Shown: piece by piece, positions 7,016 through 14,694 of the stretch
How the letters are laid out: each line of letters starts with the position of its first letter
Numbering within the stretch: the stretch's first letter is position 1
Source: a virus
Strand: one strand, 5' to 3'
DNA length: 46,470 nucleotides
Virus record (IMG/VR): IMGVR_UViG_3300040809_000187
Location: 1 to 46,470 of that record
Program-made: the position numbers and the translations under genes
The notes under the pieces: generated by a model
What the model saw: only the letters and a program-made list of their open reading frames with translations
The model's database searches: none
What the model was told of the DNA's origin: nothing

Positions 7016-8680
7016 TTACGCTCCGACTTCTTCAAAAGAAACGCCGGTACGTGTAGCTATAAAGTTAAGCTGAATAAAGTTAATGGATTTCGCAGGTTTC
7101 AAGTAAATGTCTGCTACGAAGCGATTGCCGTCAATGACTTCAGGAGTGTTGTTACTTTCGTTACAAACCACTTTAAAGTCATATAGACCCCTACGTCCTT
7201 GTACGTCTCTAAGGAACGGTTCTACAAGAGAACTAAACTGTGCTCTAGTGAATGCATCATTGAATTCAAAGAGTTGGAATTTAGCTGCGGTTGCAATTGC
7301 TTTTTCAAGAACAATGAACAGTCTTCTGACGTTGATTCTGTCGAATGCTGAAGGTTTGGAAAGCATAGTCTTGTCACCAAACAGTACAGTACCTTCTCCA
7401 GGGAACCCAACGATTGGGTTAACACCGGCTTTATAAATGGTGTCTCTGTCTGTTTTGTTAGGTGTGTAAGCCATCTTAACAACATTCTTCAGTTGACCTC
7501 TATTATATCCTGCAGGAGAGAACCATGGATCAGCAGCGTTATCTGTGATAACACATACGCCCGCGGTGTCGCCGTTGCAAGGTACATATCTGTAGCTATC
7601 GTTGTATCTGTCGTACATAAGTTTCCAACCACTGTCCATAACAGAGTATGAAGTAGTTGAATATAAGTTTCTATCTGTTACGATACTTGCTGCTTCTGTA
7701 CCTACGTTATTTACAACACTAGCTTTCTGTGGGCTAATGAATACTAAACAATCCTTACGAACAGTTGCAATATTGTCTTGGATATATCGTCCAACAGTTG
7801 TGCTGTGTCCTGCTGCTAGGAGCAATGATACATCTACAAGTTCATCATTTGCGAACAAGCCGTAACCTGTTTGAATCTGTCCGTCTGTAGGTGCTGCATC
7901 TGCTCCACCTGTTAAAGTGTCGTCTGATTCGCCGCTGACGTGCAACGATGTGAATGTAGTTGTAGAGTCTAGACCCCAAGTTGTTTCTGCTGCTGGGTGA
8001 TCTGTCCACCAAATGTACAAGGACTGAGAGTTAATTACTTGTTTGTAATAATTTGTTTCTCCAGTTCTTCCTGTAGCATTTGAGGCTTTAGATACGCCTG
8101 CAAATTTTTCTAAGATCGAACCTGCTGTACCCGTGAATTTTCCTAACGAGTCAATAACAATGATGTGCATTTCATCGTTAGATCCGCCGGCTGCTGTTGT
8201 TGATGCAGTAGTATCAGGGGCATAATCAAATTCGTCTTTATATGTCCATGTCGCATAATCACTTGAATCGGCAAATGATACTTTAATAGTATCGCCTAAT
8301 GTACCTGGACATTTTGCAGCCCACATACCATTAGTACCTAATCCATTAATATGATTAAAAGCATAGTCATCTTCGTTACTAATTAAAACACCGGCAGTTG
8401 AACCTGAGTTTAGAGCGCCTGTACCCACTGTACGGACAACCTGAAGGTTGTTGCCATAAGCTAGGAAGGAAGCGGCTGTAAACCACGTTTCTGCGGTATC
8501 GTTATCGGGCAAGCCGAATGTTTTTCTCAGAGTATTCTCTGAATCTATTGTGCGAATAACATCACATGGACCCCATTTGAAGTAACCCGCGATACCGCCG
8601 CCAGTTGTGGCGACTGCAGGAACTACAGTTGTTAAATCCTTTTCTGTGACGAGAACGCCTGGTGATAGCTGAAAAGCCAT
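7016..8680 (-). CDS. gp18: Tail sheath protein gp18
   Basis: This 554-residue protein (T4 gp18: 659) forms the contractile sheath. Diagnostic parts are the N-terminal LSPGVLVTEKDLTTVVPAVA with GGIAGYFKWGP, and the C-terminal domain with NVRRLFIVLEKAIATAAKFQ, FEFNDAFTRAQF and a late FIQLNFIATRTGVSFEE. The central part is diverged and Ser/Thr/Ala-rich, as expected for the outward-facing domains. It has its own late promoter (8731-8738), a probable 5' stem-loop (8703-8727) and a strong GAGGAGA site. Confidence 0.96.
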   Translation of the reverse strand: MAFQLSPGVLVTEKDLTTVVPAVATTGGGIAGYFKWGPCDVIRTIDSENTLRKTFGLPDNDTAETWFTAASFLAYGNNLQVVRTVGTGALNSGSTAGVLISNEDDYAFNHINGLGTNGMWAAKCPGTLGDTIKVSFADSSDYATWTYKDEFDYAPDTTASTTAAGGSNDEMHIIVIDSLGKFTGTAGSILEKFAGVSKASNATGRTGETNYYKQVINSQSLYIWWTDHPAAETTWGLDSTTTFTSLHVSGESDDTLTGGADAAPTDGQIQTGYGLFANDELVDVSLLLAAGHSTTVGRYIQDNIATVRKDCLVFISPQKASVVNNVGTEAASIVTDRNLYSTTSYSVMDSGWKLMYDRYNDSYRYVPCNGDTAGVCVITDNAADPWFSPAGYNRGQLKNVVKMAYTPNKTDRDTIYKAGVNPIVGFPGEGTVLFGDKTMLSKPSAFDRINVRRLFIVLEKAIATAAKFQLFEFNDAFTRAQFSSLVEPFLRDVQGRRGLYDFKVVCNESNNTPEVIDGNRFVADIYLKPAKSINFIQLNFIATRTGVSFEEVGA

Positions 8681-8702
8681 GTTTATCTCCTCGGTTTATT
8701 AT

Positions 8703-8727
8703 GAATGACACAAGTTTTGTTTCATTC
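8703..8727 (-). other. Stem-loop at the predicted 5' end of the gp18 transcript
   Basis: Minus strand GAATGAAACAA (8727-8717) pairs with TTGTGTCATTC (8713-8703) around AAC, ten pairs with one mismatch. It begins three bases after the late promoter box, so it should be the 5' end of the sheath message. There is no T run after it, so it is not a terminator. Confidence 0.45.
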
Positions 8728-8730
8728 AAT

Positions 8731-8738
8731 TATTTATA
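8731..8738 (-). promoter_or_regulatory. T4-type late promoter box for gp18
   Basis: TATAAATA on the minus strand, 50 bases ahead of the gp18 ATG, just after the gp17 stop. Confidence 0.82.
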
Positions 8739-8742
8739 ATTT

Positions 8743-10392
8743 TTAAAATTTAAGTCCTAGTTCTTTTACTTTGTTACTGTATTCTTCATCCAACAACCAA
8801 TAATCTCCCCCTATAACTTCGCCTTGAGGTTCATCGTTACCTTTTCTCATAACAAACGGAGTAAGGTTAGACTTAATCTGCTTCATTTGATGATTGTACA
8901 ATTCCTCTCTAGAGTTAATATCAGTCAACTCTTTAAAAAATGGCATATTGGTCAACCATCCAAATAGAACCATACACATAATAAGATCATCATTGTATCC
9001 CTCGTCTGCTTGGTAAGTATTACCTTTTTCAACAAACGTAGACATCTCATGTATGATATCTGCATCAAAACATAATAATTTTTGTTCTTCCATTAAACTC
9101 TTAAAGGAAAAACATCCTTGTCGCTTAACTTGTCTAGAAGTAGTAACTCCTAGCTTAGTTGAACGACCAAAACCAGGCGAGACATATTGTCTGCCCTTTT
9201 CTGTCACTGTGCTAAACAGATTGTCGTATTCAATCTCTTCGTGTAGCAACTCTACGACTTGCTGTCCTATATCATTAGTCTCAACAAGCACATAAGCATT
9301 ATTATAATCTTCTCCCACCTTAGATATCACATTAGGATACAACATAGGAGCGATTTTATTATCTTTATATTTGGCTACTACTTTATACGGCATTTCGGTA
9401 ATATCAAAAACAACAAAGGCAGAATAATCCCCGCCGATACCTCTAGCCGTGTCTACTGTAATAGCATAGAACCTATTTTCTTTAGGTTCGTTATATATAT
9501 CCAAACCACTATTTTGATATACTGGATCAATCGAAGATAGGTTGCCAATCGTCTTAGCATTAATAAGAGTGTTACTAGAACCTAAAAATTCACACAAAAC
9601 TTCCTGGTTAAACTTCAATTCGCCTAGAAGTTTAAATTGTTCTTCTGCCCAAGCTTCATCTCTGCCAGGGATTTCAGTATAATGTATGAAGTGGTTTACA
9701 AATCCATTTGCTTTTTTCTCTGCTTCGTTCCAAAACTTCCAAAAGTGATTATATCCTAATGGAGTAGAGGTAAGAAGAATCTTTGTAGTTTCACCTGCTG
9801 AAATAGTAGGATAAACAGAAGCAAAGAACTGTTCCGCAACATTGTTTGGAATAATAGCTGCCTCATCAATGTATAGCCAGTTTACAGACTTACCTCGAAT
9901 ACCACTGGTAGTTGTGGCTGCGGTAAAAACCTTACAGTTATTTTCCAGCTCAACGTCACCCTTGTTCCAAGTCTTAACACCTTGTTGCATCCATATAGGC
10001 AAGTTCTCGTACATTGTTTGGTAACGTGCCAATACTTCTCTAGCAGCGGCAGTCTTGTTAGCCATAATAGCTACAGTTTTATCTTCTTGGAAAATAGTAT
10101 ACCACAGAATACAAGCTGCGGCAGTTACAGTCTTACCCTGCTGCCTGCCTTCCATAAGAATGACCTTACGATTATTTAAAATAATATCTACTTTTTCTTT
10201 TTGACAGTCGTAAAGTTTGAATGGTTGTAAACCTCTGTCCAGTGTAATAATCTGACAAAAGTTTTCGATGAAATAGATTGCGTCTTTTTGACACTTTAGA
10301 TATTCCGTAACTTGTTCTTTTGTGAAGTCGTGCTTAAAACCTAGCGCTTTTAAGTTAGGGTTGCCGTGATATGATGTTTCTATTTCGCTCAT
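8743..10392 (-). CDS. gp17: Terminase large subunit gp17
   Basis: The 549-residue DNA packaging motor (T4 gp17: 610) has both required domains. ATPase: Walker A GRQQGKT (82-88), Walker B with catalytic Glu in LYIDEA (173-178) and the coupling motif TST (208-210). RuvC-like nuclease: acidic residues in VDTARG (Asp 314), VETND (Glu 371) and GYNDDL (Asp 468-469). All are intact, so it should pump DNA and cut concatemers. The start overlaps the stop of the SGNH-like gene by four bases (ATGA). A late promoter (10469-10476) lies inside that upstream gene. In T4 the neighbour would be gp16; here two extra genes intervene. Confidence 0.97.
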   Translation of the reverse strand: MSEIETSYHGNPNLKALGFKHDFTKEQVTEYLKCQKDAIYFIENFCQIITLDRGLQPFKLYDCQKEKVDIILNNRKVILMEGRQQGKTVTAAACILWYTIFQEDKTVAIMANKTAAAREVLARYQTMYENLPIWMQQGVKTWNKGDVELENNCKVFTAATTTSGIRGKSVNWLYIDEAAIIPNNVAEQFFASVYPTISAGETTKILLTSTPLGYNHFWKFWNEAEKKANGFVNHFIHYTEIPGRDEAWAEEQFKLLGELKFNQEVLCEFLGSSNTLINAKTIGNLSSIDPVYQNSGLDIYNEPKENRFYAITVDTARGIGGDYSAFVVFDITEMPYKVVAKYKDNKIAPMLYPNVISKVGEDYNNAYVLVETNDIGQQVVELLHEEIEYDNLFSTVTEKGRQYVSPGFGRSTKLGVTTSRQVKRQGCFSFKSLMEEQKLLCFDADIIHEMSTFVEKGNTYQADEGYNDDLIMCMVLFGWLTNMPFFKELTDINSREELYNHQMKQIKSNLTPFVMRKGNDEPQGEVIGGDYWLLDEEYSNKVKELGLKF

Positions 10393-11120
10393 ATTCTTAC
10401 TAGTTCTTTTGGAGTTGCGTCAACACTTTCATTCAACAACCGTGCTTTTATTTCTTGTTCCGTAGTATTATTTATACGTCTAAGAAAGTGGGAAAAATAG
10501 CGACTATGTCCCGAAATTCCTGTATGAAACTTATCTCTAGCTTTATCGTCTATCCAAACTTCCTTAATAAAAAAGAACTTTGCACCATTTAATCTACAAA
10601 CATTTTCTATAGCATCTAAATTTCTTTTTCGATTTAGGTTCAATTCTTCGTCGGTTTCAATTAAGTGTTCATAATCTAAGGACCATGCGCCAACATTAAG
10701 GTGATGCTTTTTTGTGAATAGCTCTCGTCTTTGTAATGGTGGCTCTGTAAGAAAAACATATTTAGGTTTTACATAAGGAACCCAAACACTAGCAATACGA
10801 TAAAAGTGATCAAACCCTCCGCCAGGCTCTGCTAGGTTATAGTGGGTTAAGTTTAACTCTTTGCCTAATAAATACGGCCAAGTTTTATCCTCAGGCAAAC
10901 CAATACCGGCTACTGTACTAGGCCCTAGACATATAATACTATTTGAGTTTTGTTTTAACTCCGCACATCTAAATCCCTGAGCATTCATCTCATAAGTAAT
11001 AGGTAAGTCCCATTCTGGATTAGGTTTATTATCTGTAGAAATATATTCTAGGGTAGCAGGTAGCTCGCCACTATATTTCCACTCACCATATGATTTTCCT
11101 ATGTCGTACAATCTATCCAA
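10389..11120 (-). CDS. SGNH/GDSL-like hydrolase between the terminase genes
   Basis: The 243-residue product looks like an SGNH-type esterase or acyl hydrolase. It has a block I-like CLGPSTVAG with the candidate nucleophile Ser at 68, a block II/III-like YNLAEPGGGFDHFYRIA with Gly at 100-102, and a block V-like ARDKFH (194-199) giving Asp 196 and His 199. The GPS in place of the usual GDS is a variation, so activity is inferred. Such enzymes add to or remove acyl groups from glycans. It overlaps the upstream methyltransferase gene by 22 bases and gp17 by four, and carries the gp17 late promoter in its 3' end. It has no counterpart at this place in T4. Confidence 0.7.
   Translation of the reverse strand: MDRLYDIGKSYGEWKYSGELPATLEYISTDNKPNPEWDLPITYEMNAQGFRCAELKQNSNSIICLGPSTVAGIGLPEDKTWPYLLGKELNLTHYNLAEPGGGFDHFYRIASVWVPYVKPKYVFLTEPPLQRRELFTKKHHLNVGAWSLDYEHLIETDEELNLNRKRNLDAIENVCRLNGAKFFFIKEVWIDDKARDKFHTGISGHSRYFSHFLRRINNTTEQEIKARLLNESVDATPKELVRI
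10469..10476 (-). promoter_or_regulatory. T4-type late promoter box for gp17, inside the SGNH-like gene
   Basis: TATAAATA on the minus strand, 76 bases ahead of the gp17 ATG, within codons for R-I-N-N of the upstream gene. It would let gp17 be transcribed independently of the two inserted genes. Confidence 0.6.
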
Positions 11121-11701
11121 ACCTTTGCGCCATTGTTCCGCCTCACGTCCATTGATAACGTCAATCCTCTTTCTTCGACAACTCTATCTGTTCCTCGTTT
11201 AACGGAGTCCATGGCTGTTGAAAAATAATCATCAATAACAAGATAGCTCTTACAATATGGCAACCAAGCATCTATACAAGCATAAGTAGATTCTTCACTG
11301 TGGTCCGCGTCTATGTATATTAAATCATATGAGGGACCAAACTTGTGGTTGTCAAATGACATTGGAAATTGTAATGGTATTTTTTCATATGTGATATTAG
11401 GAAAGTCTTTTATGTTTTGTAAAAAGTTTTTCTTAATTTCAGTTCCCCCTTGATAAAATGGGGGCCAAGCTTCCTCAAACTCTGTTTCTCTAACAATAAA
11501 ATCAGGCCAAGCATCTATACAATGTATATCAACTTCTTTTTTTAGTGTGTTGCAGATGTGGTTAATCATAAGAGCACTCTTGCCCTGATAACTGCCTACT
11601 TCTAATACGGAGATTTTATTTTGTGGGATTTTTTTGAGTATCTTTTCAAAAAAGAAATAACAACCTAAGCCTGCATAGCCTTCAACATCTTGCCAATTCA
11701 T
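11099..11701 (-). CDS. Class I SAM-dependent methyltransferase
   Basis: The 200-residue protein has a clear Rossmann methyltransferase pattern: motif I VLEVGSYQGKS (32-42), an acidic strand end CIDAW (61-65), and DLIYIDADHSEESTY (126-140) followed by YLVIDDYF (153-160). The D-A-D-H-S block resembles the family that includes CmcI-like and sugar O-methyltransferases (Methyltransf_24 type). The substrate cannot be told from sequence; a sugar is plausible given the SGNH-like neighbour. It lies six bases after gp16 and overlaps the SGNH-like gene, so the two were probably gained as a pair. Confidence 0.82.
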   Translation of the reverse strand: MNWQDVEGYAGLGCYFFFEKILKKIPQNKISVLEVGSYQGKSALMINHICNTLKKEVDIHCIDAWPDFIVRETEFEEAWPPFYQGGTEIKKNFLQNIKDFPNITYEKIPLQFPMSFDNHKFGPSYDLIYIDADHSEESTYACIDAWLPYCKSYLVIDDYFSTAMDSVKRGTDRVVEERGLTLSMDVRRNNGAKVWIDCTT

Positions 11702-11707
11702 AATATA

Positions 11708-12163
11708 TTATCCTTCAATAATTTTTGTATCGTCTTCTTTTCCTAATGCCCTAAGTAAATCTTTGGTACTACCAACAAATAAGTTGTTATTAGTTGTGGC
11801 TCCTTTGCTCTTAGGTTTGTCGTCTTGTGTTATCTTCTTTTGTTTTGCCTGAACATCTAACATATCTTTAGCATTGTTTTGTAAAGAGTTAATTAGCTGC
11901 CCTGCCACCTCATATGCTCTAGGGTGATCGCTATTTTTAGCAATGTGCATTATGCCCTGAATTGCTTCTTCACTGTATGCTGCTGATCTTTTTAGTATGT
12001 CTCTGGCTTCTTGGAAGTCATCTTCTAACTGTTGATCGTGTGTTTGCTCTGGCACAGGCAAGTTCTTTTCCTTTCTTACTTCGGATAAGTTTTTATCCAA
12101 AGCAAAAGTAGGTTTTGTTTTAAATGCTTTATCCAAACTTTCAAATGTATTATCAGCTGACAT
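11708..12163 (-). CDS. gp16: Terminase small subunit gp16
   Basis: The product is 151 residues from the ATG at 12163, which has GAGG six bases upstream; a longer frame begins at a TTG (12175) and is less likely. T4 gp16 has 164 residues. N-terminal FESLDKAFKTKPTF, a central helical region (DDFQEARDILKRSAAYSEEA, then AYEVAGQLINSLQNNAKDML) and the C-terminal FVGSTKDLLRALGK fit the small terminase of T4-like phages. It helps select DNA and regulates gp17. The start lies inside the end of gp15. Confidence 0.88.
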   Translation of the reverse strand: MSADNTFESLDKAFKTKPTFALDKNLSEVRKEKNLPVPEQTHDQQLEDDFQEARDILKRSAAYSEEAIQGIMHIAKNSDHPRAYEVAGQLINSLQNNAKDMLDVQAKQKKITQDDKPKSKGATTNNNLFVGSTKDLLRALGKEDDTKIIEG

Positions 12164-12956
12164 CTTCGCCCTCAAAACTTTCTAGTATATTACTTATATA
12201 ATCGTAGTCATCTGCTGGTGTTAGCGTTTTATCCGCAACTCCTTCAAGGGTTGCTACCTCATGTACTGATTTAACCTGTACAGTATCTAAATCTATATCA
12301 GTGTATAGTTTAGCAATTGATTCTTTAATAACTCCCACGTTAGCAACGTAACCATAGAAGTTTAGACGCATCGTAAAGTTTAATGTCCATATGATACTTT
12401 GTCTAGATGTAAAGTCTCCCTCATATTGGTCATCATAATCTACCCCGTCTAAAGTGATCTTAATATCTCTTTTGATTCCTAGTTCTGGTAGCTCGTTGAT
12501 TGTAACATTAAAGTCTGGATTGAAGAACGGGAATACCTGTTCCACAACCTGTAAAGCATCTTCTTGGTTTTTAGCAAAGACATATAATGCAATGCCCATA
12601 TTATATGGCGTAGATATAAATGTAGTTCTTACTGTATTAGTATCATCTCCTGCGCCCACTGCTCGGTTTCTTTGTATAGGAGAAATTTTTCTAGCTGAGT
12701 CATACTGTAAACCAGTAATTTCAAACCCGATCCTAGGCAATGTTATTTGTACATCTCGATATTCGGTAATGTCGGGTACAGCGGCGATCCTAGCTAAGAA
12801 CTTTTGTTTTGTTGAATATGACAAAGGAACCCTAATAACTTGCGATACAGTTCCGTCTTTGTCTTTCCTCTCAATATTAATATTATTAAATATCATACCA
12901 AAAGCTACAATAGCCTTCTTTATATGAGAGTGATAAAAGGTTTTATTTTTAAACAT
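12153..12956 (-). CDS. gp15: Tail sheath stabilisation protein gp15
   Basis: The 267-residue protein (T4 gp15: 272) caps the tail at its head-proximal end and joins it to the neck. Typical parts are the N-terminal FYHSHIKKAIVAFGMIFNNI, the middle TPYNMGIALYVFAKNQEDAL with QVVEQVFPFFNPDF, and SIIWTLNFTMRLNFYG. It sits between gp14 and gp16 as in T4, three bases after gp14, and overlaps gp16 at its 3' end. Confidence 0.95.
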   Translation of the reverse strand: MFKNKTFYHSHIKKAIVAFGMIFNNINIERKDKDGTVSQVIRVPLSYSTKQKFLARIAAVPDITEYRDVQITLPRIGFEITGLQYDSARKISPIQRNRAVGAGDDTNTVRTTFISTPYNMGIALYVFAKNQEDALQVVEQVFPFFNPDFNVTINELPELGIKRDIKITLDGVDYDDQYEGDFTSRQSIIWTLNFTMRLNFYGYVANVGVIKESIAKLYTDIDLDTVQVKSVHEVATLEGVADKTLTPADDYDYISNILESFEGEDVS

Positions 12957-12959
12957 AAT

Positions 12960-13709
12960 TTAACTTCCTCCTAGCTCACCGAATGGATTAATTTCTGAGA
13001 AGTCTAGGATAGACTCAATTTCATTCTGAGTAATAAAGTCTGTATTGTCAGTATTAACATTTGTTTTTTGTGCTTGATATTCTTCTAGAACTAATCCTCC
13101 ACCCACTTCTTGCTTAAGAAGTCCACCGTCTTCTAACAACATTTGATATTGTAACATATCCAAGCTATTAGTGTCTTCTATTTCATCGGCATCTGTGCCT
13201 GTATCCAATACCTCTGAGCTGTACTGGAACAATTCGCATTGTAATCTATATACAAAAAGTTTACCGACTTGATAGAATGGGTTAGTAAATTCTACAAGTT
13301 TAATTTCAAATATAGAACCTGTCTTTGGAAAATATAAAAGATCTCCTTCTGCAGGACGCTCATTAAGAGTAAATGTTCCTCCACTAGTTAAAGTGGTTTC
13401 TTCCCAGCGTCTCTGAGAAACTATAAATGTAGCTTGGTCTCTTATTTCAATACCAAACTTTGTAAACAGATCGCCTTCGCCGTCAAAGCCGTTTACATTT
13501 TCCAAATACATTTCTAATGGATATGATTGAGTAAACTGAGATAAGGTATCCTCATCAAAGATAGTGTCTCTGTTTACAAGTGTTCTGGGCATATAGTAAA
13601 TATCGTGCCCATAGATTTTTAATGATTCAATTACAAGGTCTTCTACTAATCTTTGTTCATTAGTGGTTCCGCTTGTATCACCATTCTGAAAGTAAAAATT
13701 CGTTGCCAT
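12960..13709 (-). CDS. gp14: Neck protein gp14
   Basis: The 249-residue protein (T4 gp14: 256) is part of the neck that closes filled heads and joins tails. The start MATNFYFQNGDTSGTTNEQR, followed by SLKIYGHDIYYMPRTLVNRD and MYLENVNGFDGEGDLFTKFG, is characteristic of the family in marine T4-like phages. It lies two bases after gp13 and three before gp15, and is probably translated as part of one message. Confidence 0.95.
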   Translation of the reverse strand: MATNFYFQNGDTSGTTNEQRLVEDLVIESLKIYGHDIYYMPRTLVNRDTIFDEDTLSQFTQSYPLEMYLENVNGFDGEGDLFTKFGIEIRDQATFIVSQRRWEETTLTSGGTFTLNERPAEGDLLYFPKTGSIFEIKLVEFTNPFYQVGKLFVYRLQCELFQYSSEVLDTGTDADEIEDTNSLDMLQYQMLLEDGGLLKQEVGGGLVLEEYQAQKTNVNTDNTDFITQNEIESILDFSEINPFGELGGS

Positions 13710-13711
13710 GC

Positions 13712-14680
13712 TTACCCCACGTAGAAGCTAGGGGGTAACTCATATCTTCTCTGCATCTCATCTTCAATATTATTGATATCAGTGATTGCTTCTTGAAAGA
13801 TTTGGTCACCGTTTAAAGTAACTCCTCCAGGTAGTGCTATGCCTCCAAACTTCTTCATGTTTTCTCCCCACTGTCTTTTGATAAGAGCAGTAGCATATTT
13901 TTTCAAAAACATATCATCATAAACCTCTGAATACGTTGCGGGGTCAACAATAGCATATGCCTCTGCCACAATGTAATCACCTGGATTGAAGGTTCTATCC
14001 CAATCCGTATCAATATATAATCTATTTGTTTTTCTATTCCAACGTATTTGTCTTTGAGTTACAAGTAGTTGTTCTAGAGTCGTTAGGTGAGACTGTACCA
14101 TTGAATAGTATGTCATGTCTGCACCCATTAGGTTATAAAGATCATTTTGCCTAAATTGATACATTAAATCAAACAATGTTCCATCTTTAGTGTTAGACTG
14201 TGCTGCACCACCAAAGTTGAACATTCTAATAATACCAGTAATTCCGTTACTGATAGGAACCCAACCGTTTTCTATATCACCTGCGGAGTAGAAGTCTGTG
14301 CTCTGAAGAGTTGCAACTAGTCCTGATTGTGAGCCGGTAATTTGTTCTCCGCCCACAAAAGTTCCAGAAATCTTTTCTACTGTAATAGTATTAAGCGCTC
14401 CGGAAGAGACTACAGTTGTAGCCCCAGAAGTTCCGCCAGTTAATTTCTCGCCCTTTTGAAAACTACCTGCAATAGATGTAGCAATCCTTAAACTGCTACC
14501 TGTGACTTGGTGTTGAACATAAGTTCTTTCAACACCATCGAAATGATATTCCTGCCAGAGTTGTATGGCATCGTCGATGCGATCGTTGACTTGGTCTTCG
14601 TCAACGTTAATCTCTATGACTGGAAACCCTAATCGTCTAAGACAATAATCTATAAGTTCCTGTCGTGTTGATAAAGCCAT
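13712..14680 (-). CDS. gp13: Neck protein gp13 with an inserted Gly/Thr-rich segment
   Basis: The 322-residue protein (T4 gp13: 309) binds the portal after packaging. It begins LSTRQELIDYCLRRLGFP with DDAIQLWQEYHFDGVE, and its C-terminal half has LLVTQRQIRWNRKTNRLYID and DDMFLKKYATALIKRQWGEN, all typical of gp13. Residues about 60-128 form two imperfect repeats of the type GEKLTGGTSGATTVV and GEQITGSQSGLVATL, followed by FYSAGDIENGW. That stretch looks like an inserted surface-exposed beta module. Confidence 0.93.
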   Translation of the reverse strand: MALSTRQELIDYCLRRLGFPVIEINVDEDQVNDRIDDAIQLWQEYHFDGVERTYVQHQVTGSSLRIATSIAGSFQKGEKLTGGTSGATTVVSSGALNTITVEKISGTFVGGEQITGSQSGLVATLQSTDFYSAGDIENGWVPISNGITGIIRMFNFGGAAQSNTKDGTLFDLMYQFRQNDLYNLMGADMTYYSMVQSHLTTLEQLLVTQRQIRWNRKTNRLYIDTDWDRTFNPGDYIVAEAYAIVDPATYSEVYDDMFLKKYATALIKRQWGENMKKFGGIALPGGVTLNGDQIFQEAITDINNIEDEMQRRYELPPSFYVG

Positions 14681-14694
14681 ACATTTACCCTAAT

